NCBI GenBank assembly: GCA_963728355.1
Contig: CAVSJQ010000013.1
Location: 1-64,000 of the forward strand
DNA length: 64,000 nt
Source of the DNA: Sva-07 sp963728355
GTDB lineage: Bacteria > Actinomycetota > Acidimicrobiia > Acidimicrobiales > Ilumatobacteraceae
Reading direction: 5' to 3'
The notes below the pieces were generated by a model. The model was given only the letters and a program-made list of their open reading frames with translations. It was not told the origin of the DNA and ran no database searches. Within the stretch, counting starts at the first letter, position 1. The number at the start of each line of letters is the position of its first letter. The position numbers and the translations under genes are program-made. Shown piece after piece: positions 1-7,945 of the stretch.

Positions 1-17
1 TGGGCGGCGAGGACTGA
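1..17 (+). CDS. Possible 3' end of upstream CDS (mreB by position)
   Basis: The reading frame ending at the TGA at 15-17 reads Gly-Gly-Glu-Asp-stop. Only five codons are visible, so identity cannot be shown from sequence. MreB normally precedes mreC, so the tail of mreB is the natural guess; this is inference from gene order only. Confidence 0.3.
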
Positions 18-48
18 CGCGTCGGCGTCCACGACCCTCGTCACGACC

Positions 49-1308
49 ATGGCCATCTATTCCGTCGGGCGCAAGCGGGTCATTCTCGCGTTGCTGCTGA
101 CCACCGTGCTGCTGCTCACGCTCGATCTGCGCGGCAATCCGGTGATCGACGCTGCCCGTGACGGATTCACCTACGTGATGCGCCCGGTGGAGGACGCGAC
201 CGGCGTGGTCACGAATCCGATCGAACAGATCTGGAACGGGATCACGAACTACGACGATCTCGAGCGCGAGAACCTGGCCCTGCAGGAACAGGTGGATCGA
301 CTGATCGGTACGCAGGCGGCTGCCGAGGCTGCCGTGATCGAGGGCAAGGAGCTACAGGCGCTGTACAGCCTCCCGTCACTGTCGGGGATCGACACCGAGG
401 TCGCGCGCGTCGTCGGCTACGCGGCCAACAACCTCGATCAGGTGATCGAGATCGACAAGGGCAGCTCCAGCGGCATCGAGGTGGGCATGGCCGTGGTCAA
501 CCAGGCCGGACTCGTCGGCAAGGTCACGCAGGTGACACGGACCTCCGCTCGCGTGATGCTGGTGACCGACAGCCGCTACACGGTCGCCGTCAAGGTGACG
601 TCGGCGTCGGCCGCCGACGACTCGGTCCCCACCAACACGTCACCGTCGGGTCTCAGCCCGTCGGAGATCGCAGCGGCCGGCACCACCACGACCACGTCGA
701 CGACCGCGCCGGCCCTGCCTGGCGCCATCGTGCCCGGCGTGACGCTGCCGGACGGTTCACCGGCGCCCGACACGACGCTGCCGGGGGCCGCCGTCGGACC
801 CGATGGCCAGCCGGTGATCGATCCCCTCACGGGACGGCCCCTCTCCGCCGAGCAGATCGCCGCGCTGCTCGACGCGCTCGACGGGACGACGGCGACCGAC
901 CCGACCTCGACGACCGACCCGACCTCGACGACCGACGTTGCCCCCCAGAACGCCGACGCGGCGGCCGACACGTCCACGACGTCGACGACGACCACCACGA
1001 CCATTGCCGAGATCATCGAGAAGGAGTACGGTGCGCTCGAGGGACGCGGGCGGCTCCGGCTGCCACAGATCAAGTTCCTCCAGGATTCGCCGTCGTTGTC
1101 GGAGTTGGTCGCCGGTGACCTCGTGGAGACCGCTGGCGGGTCGGAGAGTCTCGCTCCCACCGGGATTCCCGTCGGCCGGGTCGTCAACCGGGCGAACCGT
1201 CCCGGATCGGGCGGTCCGTTGCTCGACGTCGAGCTCTACGCCGATCTCGCCCGTTTGAACTTCGTTCGAGTCGTGCTGTACAAGCCGCTCTCCGAAGTCG
1301 AACAGTGA
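49..1308 (+). CDS. mreC: Rod shape-determining protein MreC with long Thr-rich insertion
   Basis: MreC is the bitopic scaffold of the elongasome that links MreB, MreD and PBP2 on the outer face of the membrane. A short cytoplasmic N-terminus leads into one membrane segment (about residues 11-27), then a coiled coil (about 68-105), then the beta-barrel domain starting at ARVVGYAANNLDQVIEID (about 119). The barrel is interrupted at about residues 185-325 by a low-complexity Thr/Ser/Pro/Ala stretch containing an exact 18-bp tandem duplication (near nt 897-933); the fold then resumes with LEGRGRLRLPQIKFLQD. At 419 residues it is well above the usual size of about 280-330, and the insert accounts for the excess. 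The gene opens a mreC-mreD-mrdA-rodA series. Assignment is firm; the role of the insert is unknown. Confidence 0.93.
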   Translation: MAIYSVGRKRVILALLLTTVLLLTLDLRGNPVIDAARDGFTYVMRPVEDATGVVTNPIEQIWNGITNYDDLERENLALQEQVDRLIGTQAAAEAAVIEGKELQALYSLPSLSGIDTEVARVVGYAANNLDQVIEIDKGSSSGIEVGMAVVNQAGLVGKVTQVTRTSARVMLVTDSRYTVAVKVTSASAADDSVPTNTSPSGLSPSEIAAAGTTTTTSTTAPALPGAIVPGVTLPDGSPAPDTTLPGAAVGPDGQPVIDPLTGRPLSAEQIAALLDALDGTTATDPTSTTDPTSTTDVAPQNADAAADTSTTSTTTTTTIAEIIEKEYGALEGRGRLRLPQIKFLQDSPSLSELVAGDLVETAGGSESLAPTGIPVGRVVNRANRPGSGGPLLDVELYADLARLNFVRVVLYKPLSEVEQ

Positions 1309-1314
1309 TCGCCG

Positions 1315-1854
1315 ATGTTTGCGTCCTTCGTCCAGGGCCCGCTCGTGCGGGTGATCCCTCTCGGCCTGATCCTGCTGGCGCTGCAGCGCACGATCTTCGT
1401 CGAGATCCAGGTGGGCGGCGTGATCATCCAGATCATGATGGCGATGGCTGCGGCCGCGGGAGTGGCCGGCGGTAGCGAACGGGGCGCAGTCGTCGGGTTC
1501 ACCCTCGGCGTGATGTTCGACCTCGCGGAGGGAACACCTCTCGGATCGACGGCCACGGCCATGACGATCGCTGGGGCGGTCGGTGGACTCCTGGCGCTGA
1601 TCGCCGCCGATCCCCACTGGTGGCTCGAGGCGATCTTCACCGCACTCGGCACCGCTGCGGGCGTGGCGATGATCCCGGTGGTGCGGGCCTTCATCGGCGA
1701 GTCCGAGCCGTTCCAGCGCCAGCTCGGCGTCGTCGTCGCCGTCGTCGCTGCCTCGGCTGCGTTGATGAGTCCGCTGTTGGTGCCGCTCGGGCGATGGTGC
1801 CTGCGGATGCGTCGGCCGGAGTGGAAGCAGCCCGTCGGAGATGCGACGTCGTGA
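1315..1854 (+). CDS. mreD: Rod shape-determining membrane protein MreD
   Basis: A 179-residue, almost wholly hydrophobic protein six bases after mreC. About five to six membrane segments are visible, with the typical MreD feature of a glycine-rich stretch followed by a phenylalanine/aspartate segment (GAVVGFTLGVMFDLAEGTPLG). MreD sits with MreC, PBP2 and RodA in the elongation complex. The C-terminal tail is short and basic. MreD sequences diverge strongly, so identification rests on position, length and topology as much as on residues. Confidence 0.85.
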   Translation: MFASFVQGPLVRVIPLGLILLALQRTIFVEIQVGGVIIQIMMAMAAAAGVAGGSERGAVVGFTLGVMFDLAEGTPLGSTATAMTIAGAVGGLLALIAADPHWWLEAIFTALGTAAGVAMIPVVRAFIGESEPFQRQLGVVVAVVAASAALMSPLLVPLGRWCLRMRRPEWKQPVGDATS

Positions 1855-1901
1855 TTCCCGGGGGATGTGCCGGAGACGGCGTGAACACCGTCACCTGGTC
1901 A

Positions 1902-1919
1902 GTGGGGTCGCTGACCCAC
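1902..1919 (+). terminator. Small hairpin in mreD-mrdA gap
   Basis: GGGTC and GACCC arms flank the loop GCT, extended outward by GT/AC with one bulged G. There is no T tract. The gap 1855-1991 otherwise holds no gene that I can support. This could be a weak terminator or attenuator inside the elongasome operon. Confidence 0.3.
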
Positions 1920-1991
1920 GGGGGCCGCAACACGTTTGTAACATGCGGGGCGTCATGATGATCTGGATGCCGAACGACGGGTGCACGCCCC

Positions 1992-4202
1992 ATGGCCGCT
2001 GACAAGCGCGCCGCCCGCCTCGGCGTCCTCGCGCTCGTCGGCATGCTGCTGTTCGGGCTGGTCGGTGCGCGCATCTGGTTCCTGCAGACCGTCGAACAGG
2101 AGACCCTGCAGGCCAAGGTCGACACCACCAAGCTGCGCACGGTTCCGCTGTTGCCCGAACGCGGCCGCATCTTCGATGCCGAGGGTCGCATCCTGGCCGA
2201 CAACGACCGCGTCCTGACCGTTGCTGTCGACTGGGGCGTGATCCGCGACAGCGACAATCGCAGCGAGATCTTCCGGCGTCTGTCCGGCTGGGTCGACGTG
2301 CCGGTCGAGGAGATGGAAGCACGCTTCGACAGCCAGGTGTACAGCCCGTTCCTACCGATGCCGGTCGCCGAGGACATCGACGAACGCACCGCCATCGCCA
2401 TCCAGGAGCGCGTCGAGGACCTTCCCGGCGTCGAGATCCTCGAACAGTCGCGACGGGTCTATCCCTACGCACCGATCGCCAGCCACGTCATCGGCTACAT
2501 GGGTCGCATCACGGCGGAGACGAAGGACCTCTACCAGGGCCAGGGCTACTACCTCAACGAGCGTGTCGGCCAGTTCGGGATCGAGCTGAGCATGGAGGAG
2601 GAACTGCACGGCAAGTGGGGCTACGTCACCTACGAGGTCGACAACGCGAGCCGGATCGTGCGTGAGGTCCGACGTGTCCCACCGATCAACGGCAACGACG
2701 TGCAACTCACGATCGACCTCGATCAGCAGCAGTTCGCCGAACAGGCGCTCGAGACCCAGCTCAGGCTGCGTCAGCGGCAGGTGGCGATCAACCCGCGTGA
2801 CCCCGAGAAGAACTTCGAACAGCTCGTGTTCCCCGAGTACCCACGCGAAGTTCCCTACAAGGCACCGGCGGGATCGGTCGTCGTGCAGAACTACCAGAAC
2901 GGCCAGATCATCGCGCTGGCCAGTTATCCGACCTTCGACAACCGGTGGTTCGAAGCCGACCTCAGCGGCGGGAAGTTCGACGAGATCTTCCCGTCGGTCG
3001 ACGCCAACGGCGACCCGATCGACCCCGACGAGTCGATTCTCGTCAACCGTGCGATCCAGGGCCGCTACAACCTCGGTTCGACGTTCAAGCCGTTCGTCGC
3101 ATTCGCTGCGCTCGACACCGGACTCATGGGCATCGGCGACTACTACCGCGACGTGGGGTCGTACCGGATGGAATCGGTCGAGGCGGACAAGTGCGACGAT
3201 GGGCTCGTGCGCTGCGTGTACCGCAACGCCACCTGCAGCGGCACCGGCCGGCCATGCGTCTACGGCGCCGTCGACGTCGAAACCGCACTCGCCGTCTCGT
3301 CCGATGCGTTCTTCTACCGCATCGGTGAGCTGATCATGACGCGGAACGACTTCCAGCCGGTCCTCCAGGAGGAGGTGCGCAAGTTCGGGTTCGGATCCGA
3401 TCCAGGCATCGACCTGCCGTACGCCTTCGACGGCACGGTCCCCGACGCCGAGTTGAAGGCACTGTACGGCGAGCGCGGTGTGATCAGCGAGTCCGAGGCG
3501 TCGGGCTACTTCACCGGCGACAACGTGCAGCTCGCCATCGGGCAGGGGCTGCTGTCGGCGTCGCCGCTGCAACTGGCGATGGGCTATTCGACGATCGCCA
3601 ACAAGGGCTACCTGATGAAGCCCGAGATCATCAAGGCGGTGTACCAGCCCGGTGTGCCCGACTCCGCCATCCAGGGCTATGTCGACCTGACCAAGGCCAT
3701 TCTGGCCAGCGAACCCAACGTCGCAGGAGAGGTCATGCGCCAGTTGCCGTTGGCGCAGGAGTCGTGGGAAGAGATCGACCGGGGCCTGACGCGCGTGATC
3801 TACGGCAAGGGCACCACCAGCGACTACTACCACCACACCACGGGCGAGAACCTGTTCTACGCCTATCCCGACGGCGCCATCCCGCTGGCCGGCAAGACCG
3901 GTACGGCACAGGGCGCCGGCAACTACCCGTGGAACGACTCGTCGGCGTTCGCGGCCTACAGCCGCGACCCGTCACGGCCGTACACGGTCACCGCCTACCT
4001 CGAGAAGTCCGGTTACGGATCCCAGGCCGCCGCTCCCGTGGTCAAGTGCATGTTCCTGCAGATGTCGGGCATCACCCAGGCCGATCCGGTCCGCCTCTCC
4101 GATGCGCTCGACACGACGTCGACCATTGCCGCTCAGCCCCGCCAACTCGCCGACACCAGCTGCTACGCGGGCCGATTCTCGAACGTGCGCGTGGCCGAGT
4201 AG
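1992..4202 (+). CDS. mrdA: Penicillin-binding protein 2 (class B transpeptidase)
   Basis: This DD-transpeptidase crosslinks peptidoglycan during cell elongation together with RodA. An N-terminal membrane anchor (about residues 8-28, LGVLALVGMLLFGLVGARIWF) is followed by the pedestal domain and a transpeptidase domain. Active-site motifs are visible: S363-T-F-K, a second motif SSD at about 436-438 in place of SxN, and K635-T-G. At 736 residues it is somewhat longer than typical PBP2; the cysteine-containing segment KCDDGLVRCVYRNATCSG (about 400-418) may form extracellular disulfides. The ATG start is preceded by no strong ribosome site. rodA follows after six bases, the usual SEDS/bPBP pairing. 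Confidence 0.95.
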   Translation: MAADKRAARLGVLALVGMLLFGLVGARIWFLQTVEQETLQAKVDTTKLRTVPLLPERGRIFDAEGRILADNDRVLTVAVDWGVIRDSDNRSEIFRRLSGWVDVPVEEMEARFDSQVYSPFLPMPVAEDIDERTAIAIQERVEDLPGVEILEQSRRVYPYAPIASHVIGYMGRITAETKDLYQGQGYYLNERVGQFGIELSMEEELHGKWGYVTYEVDNASRIVREVRRVPPINGNDVQLTIDLDQQQFAEQALETQLRLRQRQVAINPRDPEKNFEQLVFPEYPREVPYKAPAGSVVVQNYQNGQIIALASYPTFDNRWFEADLSGGKFDEIFPSVDANGDPIDPDESILVNRAIQGRYNLGSTFKPFVAFAALDTGLMGIGDYYRDVGSYRMESVEADKCDDGLVRCVYRNATCSGTGRPCVYGAVDVETALAVSSDAFFYRIGELIMTRNDFQPVLQEEVRKFGFGSDPGIDLPYAFDGTVPDAELKALYGERGVISESEASGYFTGDNVQLAIGQGLLSASPLQLAMGYSTIANKGYLMKPEIIKAVYQPGVPDSAIQGYVDLTKAILASEPNVAGEVMRQLPLAQESWEEIDRGLTRVIYGKGTTSDYYHHTTGENLFYAYPDGAIPLAGKTGTAQGAGNYPWNDSSAFAAYSRDPSRPYTVTAYLEKSGYGSQAAAPVVKCMFLQMSGITQADPVRLSDALDTTSTIAAQPRQLADTSCYAGRFSNVRVAE

Positions 4203-4208
4203 ACACTC

Positions 4209-5363
4209 GTGGCTGCGTCGTTCCTGTCCCGCAAGCCCGACTCGGGCCTCGGCAACCTCGGTGCGAGCCCCGCCGATCCCAGTCGCAACGTCGACTGGGT
4301 CCTGATGGCGGTGCAGTTCGCGCTGACGATCATCGGCTGCTTCGTGGTGTTCTCGGCCTCGAGGACCCGTGTGAGCGGCGACCCCTACGCATTCACCACC
4401 CGCCAGGTCATCTTCGCGATCGTGGCCATCGTCGTCATGTTCGTCGTCATGTCGATCGACTACGAGTGGTGGAAGGACCGAGCGAGGTTCCTCTACGGCC
4501 TCACGCTCGTCATCCTCGCGCTGCTGTTCCTGCTGGGTGTCGCGTCGGGCGAGGACCGGATCTCCTTCGACCTTGGACCGTTCAACTTCCAGCCGGCCGA
4601 GATGGCGAAGTTCACGACACTGCTCATGCTCGCCGCCTATCTCGCGCAGGAACGCAGCGACGAGGTCTCGTATGCGCGGTTCCTCGGCGGGTTGATGATC
4701 GTCGGCGCACCCGCGGTGCTGATCATCATCCAACCCGACCTCGGTTCGGCGTCGGTGCTGGTGTCGATGGCGATGGGCGTGCTGCTGGTCGCCGGCGCCA
4801 AGGCCCGCTACATCGCACTGATCACCGTGTTGTCGGTCGCCACGGTGCTGGCTGCATTCGTCGGCCGGCTGGTCAACAGCTACCAGGCCGCTCGGATCCG
4901 TGCCCTCGTCAATCCGGGAGCCGCGAACGCCGACGATCTCTACCAGGCCGAGAACGCCATGCGGGCGATCGGTACCGGCGGCGTGTGGGGCAAGGGATGG
5001 CTGCAGGGCCCGCTGACGAACGGTCGTGACATCCCGGTGATGTGGGCCGACTTCCCCTTCGCAGCGATCGGCGAACAGTTCGGATTCGTCGGCTCGTCGG
5101 TGGTGCTCGGCTTGATCGTCATCGCGTTGATCCGCATCTGGCGCATCGCCCACCTGTCACGCGACCTGCTGGGCACCTACTTCTGCGCCGGCGTGTTCTC
5201 GATGTTGCTGTGGCAGACGTTCCAGAACATCGCGATGACGGTGCAGATCATGCCGGTCACGGGCTTGCCGCTCCCGTTCATCTCCTACGGCGGCTCGGGG
5301 CTGATCGTGTACTTCGCCCTGTTCGGTCTGGTGCAGTCGGTGCACATGCGCCGCATGCGCTGA
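4209..5363 (+). CDS. rodA: SEDS peptidoglycan glycosyltransferase RodA
   Basis: RodA polymerises lipid II into glycan strands and works with PBP2, encoded just upstream. The 384-residue protein has about ten membrane segments and SEDS landmarks: QPDLGS in the middle, and near the C-terminus LPLPFISYGGSGLIVYF, the family signature. The start is GTG at 4209; about 27 polar residues precede the first membrane segment. FtsW is the alternative within the family, but coupling to mreCD and mrdA makes RodA the better name. Confidence 0.93.
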   Translation: MAASFLSRKPDSGLGNLGASPADPSRNVDWVLMAVQFALTIIGCFVVFSASRTRVSGDPYAFTTRQVIFAIVAIVVMFVVMSIDYEWWKDRARFLYGLTLVILALLFLLGVASGEDRISFDLGPFNFQPAEMAKFTTLLMLAAYLAQERSDEVSYARFLGGLMIVGAPAVLIIIQPDLGSASVLVSMAMGVLLVAGAKARYIALITVLSVATVLAAFVGRLVNSYQAARIRALVNPGAANADDLYQAENAMRAIGTGGVWGKGWLQGPLTNGRDIPVMWADFPFAAIGEQFGFVGSSVVLGLIVIALIRIWRIAHLSRDLLGTYFCAGVFSMLLWQTFQNIAMTVQIMPVTGLPLPFISYGGSGLIVYFALFGLVQSVHMRRMR

Positions 5364-5418
5364 GTTCGACCGCTGATCCCAAATCGGCGGTCATCCCGCC
5401 GACAGCGCCACGAGCGCA

Positions 5419-5424
5419 TAGAAT
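5419..5424 (+). promoter_or_regulatory. Candidate -10 box of the rne promoter
   Basis: TAGAAT lies 55 nt after rodA and about 280 nt before rne, so transcription from here would give a long rne leader. No clear -35 is visible. The region 5364-5702 has no supportable gene: a reading frame from GTG 5435 runs into rne and looks non-genic. Confidence 0.35.
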
Positions 5425-5580
5425 ATGTCACCCAGTGGCCATCGACAGCGAACGAACCTCCGGCGCACGCCGTGAACCGCATGGTTCCAGCGACGCGGCG
5501 CCGTCGCCTGTCGAGGCCTGGTCACCGACGGCCGCGCTGACCGTCGCTTTCGTCGTTGCGCTGATCTCCGGCGCATGCAA

Positions 5581-5604
5581 CGGCTCCGTCAACCGGCGGA
5601 GCCG
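5581..5604 (+). promoter_or_regulatory. Stem-loop in the rne 5' leader
   Basis: Perfect 8-bp arms (CGGCTCCG / CGGAGCCG) flank an 8-nt loop, about 100 nt before the rne start. No T tract follows, so a plain intrinsic terminator is less likely than a leader structure. RNase E genes of other bacteria are autoregulated through their 5' UTR; that parallel is inference here. Confidence 0.4.
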
Positions 5605-5702
5605 ACGTTCACGATCGGCTCGTCCCCACTGCACCGTGCGGACGGTTCGAGCCACGCAGAGCGCCGGTACGGCTGCTCATCCCAGAAGGGACCGCTTCTC
5701 CC

Positions 5703-7577
5703 ATGGATCACGCCGACTCCGAGCGTTCGACCGACAACACCACCGACACCTCGTCTGACGCGCCCTCCGGTGCGTCCACCGGTTCGTCGACCGGCTCGAC
5801 CGGGTCCAAGCGCCGCCGAGGGTCTCGGGGCGGTCAGCGCCGTCGAGGAAGCGGACAGGGCGTTGCTGGTGACGGAGCGCCGTCCGGCGACGTCGACGAT
5901 CGCAACGACATCGAACTGCCCGAGCCCATGAGCGAGGGCCGGCCGTCGCCCGAGGCCGCGGCACGAGCGCTGGTACGCAAACCGCAGATCGGTGACACGA
6001 TGCCGATGCCGACCTCGCCACCTCCCGGACCGGCGTCCGTGACGACATCGGACGACGATGGCGACCGCACCGAGGGAGAACCGAAGCGCCGCCGTCGTGG
6101 AGGCGGATCCCGGGGCGGATCCGGACGCAACCCGTCGAGCGGAGCCACGGACGGCTCGGGGCAGCGATCGGGAGACAGCGCATCGAGCGGTGGAGCGAAG
6201 AAGAGCCGCCGCGGCCGCGGTCGGGGCAAAGCTCAGTCCGACGGCGCCGAACTCGATGCCGCAACGCTCGAGCAGCGCCGCGGGCGCGAGCGCAACGGCA
6301 AGCCGATCGGCCGATATTTCATGGCCGTGCAGGTCCGCTCCGGCATGACGCAGGTGGCCGTGCTCGAGGGGCGCAGCCTGATCGAGCACTACGTGAGTCG
6401 CCCGGCCGACGACGTGAGCCAGATCCACGGCAACATCTACGTCGGTCGTATCCAGAACGTCCTGCCCGGCATGGAGGCGGCCTTCGTCGACATCGCGACA
6501 CCGAAGAACGCCGTGTTGTACCGCGGCGACGTGCAGTACGACCCCGAGGACATCGAAGAGGGCGGCAAGGACCCTCGCATCGAGGACATCCTCAAGAACA
6601 AGCAGTTGATCATCTGCCAGGTGACCAAGAACCCGATCGCCCACAAGGGCGCACGGCTCACCCAGGAGGTGTCGCTGCCGGGCCGCTTCGTGGTACTGAT
6701 CCCGAACTCGAAGACCTACGGCATCTCGAAGCGCCTGCCCGATGACGTGCGCAAACGCCTGCGGGGCATCCTCGACCGGGTCAAGCCCGATGAGCACGGC
6801 CTGATCGTGCGCACCGCGGCCGAGACCGCCACCGAGGACGAACTGGTCGCCGACATGACCATCCTGCTGCGGCAGTGGGAACAGATCGCGGAGAAGGCGA
6901 AGAAGACCCAGCGGCCGGCGCTGCTGTACCGCGAGCCCGAGCTGGCGGTCCGGGTGATTCGCGAGGAGTTCAACGCCGACTACCGCGGTGTGGTGATCGA
7001 CGACGAGCGTCTCCATCAGGAGATCCGCGACTACGTGGCTGCGTTCAATCCCGAGCTGGCCGACCGTATCGAGTACTACGACGGTGGGACCGACGGTGGG
7101 CTGTCACTGTTCGAGAAGTTCCACATCCACGAGCAGGTCCACAAGGCGCTCGACCGCAAGGTGTGGCTGCCGTCGGGCGGTTCGCTGATCATCGAGCACA
7201 CCGAAGCGCTGACCGTGATCGACGTGAACACCGGCAAGAATGTCGGCAAGTCGAACCTCGAAGAGACCGTCTTCCACAACAACATGGAGGCCGCCGAGGA
7301 GATCGCCAAGCAGCTTCGGCTGCGTGACATCGGCGGGATCATCGTCATCGACTTCATCGACATGGAGGTCAAGGGCAACCGCGCCAAGGTGATCGAGAAG
7401 TTTCGCGACGCGTTGGCTCGCGACAAGACGCGCTCGCAGGTGTTCGACATCACCGAACTCGGTCTGGTGGAGATGACCCGCAAGCGCATCGGCGAGGGTC
7501 TGCTCACCGAGTACTCCGAGATCTGCCCCGACTGCGAAGGTCGCGGCGTGCTCGTCGACTACAGCTTGTTGGAGTGA
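5703..7577 (+). CDS. rne: Ribonuclease E/G family endoribonuclease
   Basis: This single-strand endoribonuclease acts in mRNA decay and in rRNA/tRNA maturation. About 195 N-terminal residues are disordered, rich in Ser/Thr, Gly and Arg. The S1 domain follows (VQVRSGMTQVAVLEG to about residue 300), then the RNase H-like and DNase I-like catalytic region with metal-binding aspartates D507 (VIDVNTG) and D550 (VIDFIDM). The Zn-link motif C608-x-x-C611 (ICPDCEGRG) closes the protein. The C-terminal degradosome extension of E. coli RNase E is absent; the low-complexity region is N-terminal instead, as in actinobacterial enzymes. Its TGA stop overlaps the ATG of the next gene (TGATG). Confidence 0.93.
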   Translation: MDHADSERSTDNTTDTSSDAPSGASTGSSTGSTGSKRRRGSRGGQRRRGSGQGVAGDGAPSGDVDDRNDIELPEPMSEGRPSPEAAARALVRKPQIGDTMPMPTSPPPGPASVTTSDDDGDRTEGEPKRRRRGGGSRGGSGRNPSSGATDGSGQRSGDSASSGGAKKSRRGRGRGKAQSDGAELDAATLEQRRGRERNGKPIGRYFMAVQVRSGMTQVAVLEGRSLIEHYVSRPADDVSQIHGNIYVGRIQNVLPGMEAAFVDIATPKNAVLYRGDVQYDPEDIEEGGKDPRIEDILKNKQLIICQVTKNPIAHKGARLTQEVSLPGRFVVLIPNSKTYGISKRLPDDVRKRLRGILDRVKPDEHGLIVRTAAETATEDELVADMTILLRQWEQIAEKAKKTQRPALLYREPELAVRVIREEFNADYRGVVIDDERLHQEIRDYVAAFNPELADRIEYYDGGTDGGLSLFEKFHIHEQVHKALDRKVWLPSGGSLIIEHTEALTVIDVNTGKNVGKSNLEETVFHNNMEAAEEIAKQLRLRDIGGIIVIDFIDMEVKGNRAKVIEKFRDALARDKTRSQVFDITELGLVEMTRKRIGEGLLTEYSEICPDCEGRGVLVDYSLLE

Positions 7578-7894
7578 TGATGAACATCGAGATCACCGAC
7601 GATGCCCGGCAGCTGCTCGAACGCAAGGGCGGCACGATGTCGATCGATTTCATCCGCCCGACCGGTTGAGGCAAGGTCGCCGAGGTGTCGGTCGACACCA
7701 ACGTCAAGGGCAAGAACACCGCTGCGTACCGCAAGCTCCGGCACGAGCGGTTCCAGATCCTGATCACCCCCACGCTGATCGGCATGGCTGACTCGATGCG
7801 CGTGATCACCAAGGGCCGGCTCTCGAAGTCGCTGGCCGTGGAATTCCGCGCCAGCGCCGCCAGCCCCAGCACTGACGACTCCTGCGCCATCTGA
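7577..7894 (+). CDS. Candidate selenoprotein: small protein read through in-frame TGA (Sec31)
   Basis: The frame opens at ATG 7577, overlapping the rne stop, and is interrupted only by TGA at 7667-7669; it then stays open to the stop at 7892-7894, giving 105 residues with Sec at position 31 in the context RPTG-U-GKVAEV. Both halves have the strong G/C third-position bias of neighbouring genes. N-terminal ITDDARQLLERKGG and C-terminal RLSKSLAVEF resemble, from memory, the small family that NCBI names 'CC/Se motif family (seleno)protein', whose members carry Cys or Sec at the central position. A hairpin with a GGUC loop lies 15-30 nt after the TGA. The only Cys is C103 in the C-terminal SCAI. 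No Sec machinery is present in the window. Alternatives are a nonsense mutation of a Cys codon or a sequencing error. Its function is unknown; redox or metal handling is plausible. Confidence 0.75.
7684..7699 (+). promoter_or_regulatory. SECIS-like hairpin downstream of the in-frame TGA
   Basis: A perfect 6-bp stem (GGUGUC / GACACC) closes on the tetraloop GGUC, with the loop beginning 21 nt after the TGA at 7667-7669. Bacterial SECIS elements sit inside the coding region just after UGA and carry conserved guanines in the apical loop. As I recall it, the E. coli fdhF element has a GGUCU loop at nearly the same spacing. This stem lacks the bulged U of that element. Confidence 0.65.
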
Positions 7895-7931
7895 CCGGTT
7901 ACGCCGGTGCCAGGCACCGGCGTAACCGGTC
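7893..7931 (+). terminator. Perfect 19-bp inverted repeat after the selenoprotein gene
   Basis: The repeat is perfectly symmetric about A7912, giving a long G/C-rich stem with a 3-nt loop (CAG). It begins inside the TGA stop of the selenoprotein gene. It lacks a T tract, as is common for actinobacterial terminators, and it separates the rne operon from the next gene. It ends two bases before that gene's -10 box. Confidence 0.65.
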
Positions 7932-7932
7932 G

Positions 7933-7938
7933 TAGTGT
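7933..7938 (+). promoter_or_regulatory. -10 box for leaderless MBL-fold gene
   Basis: TAGTGT is followed by 7 nt and then ATG 7946. This spacing places the transcription start at or next to the start codon. It supports 7946 over the in-frame GTG at 7907, which lies inside the hairpin. Confidence 0.5.
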
Positions 7939-7945
7939 TCGGGAC

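Noticed and set aside
576..1617. Minus-strand frames opposite mreC/mreD
   Set aside because: Val/Arg-rich shadows of the Thr-rich mreC insert with no domain features.
5435..5758. Reading frame from GTG 5435 with a hydrophobic stretch and Cys, resembling a lipoprotein
   Set aside because: It overlaps the rne start, the sequence after the Cys is Arg-rich and non-conserved in appearance, and the lipobox is poor. The region is better explained as the rne leader.
7685..7894. Independent 69-codon gene starting at GTG 7685
   Set aside because: It has no ribosome site and no upstream promoter, starts inside the SECIS-like stem, and continues the frame and composition of the upstream segment. It is better read as the second half of one selenoprotein gene.
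7907..7945. GTG 7907 as the start of the MBL-fold gene
   Set aside because: This codon lies inside the perfect hairpin, and a -10 box correctly spaced for ATG 7946 follows it.
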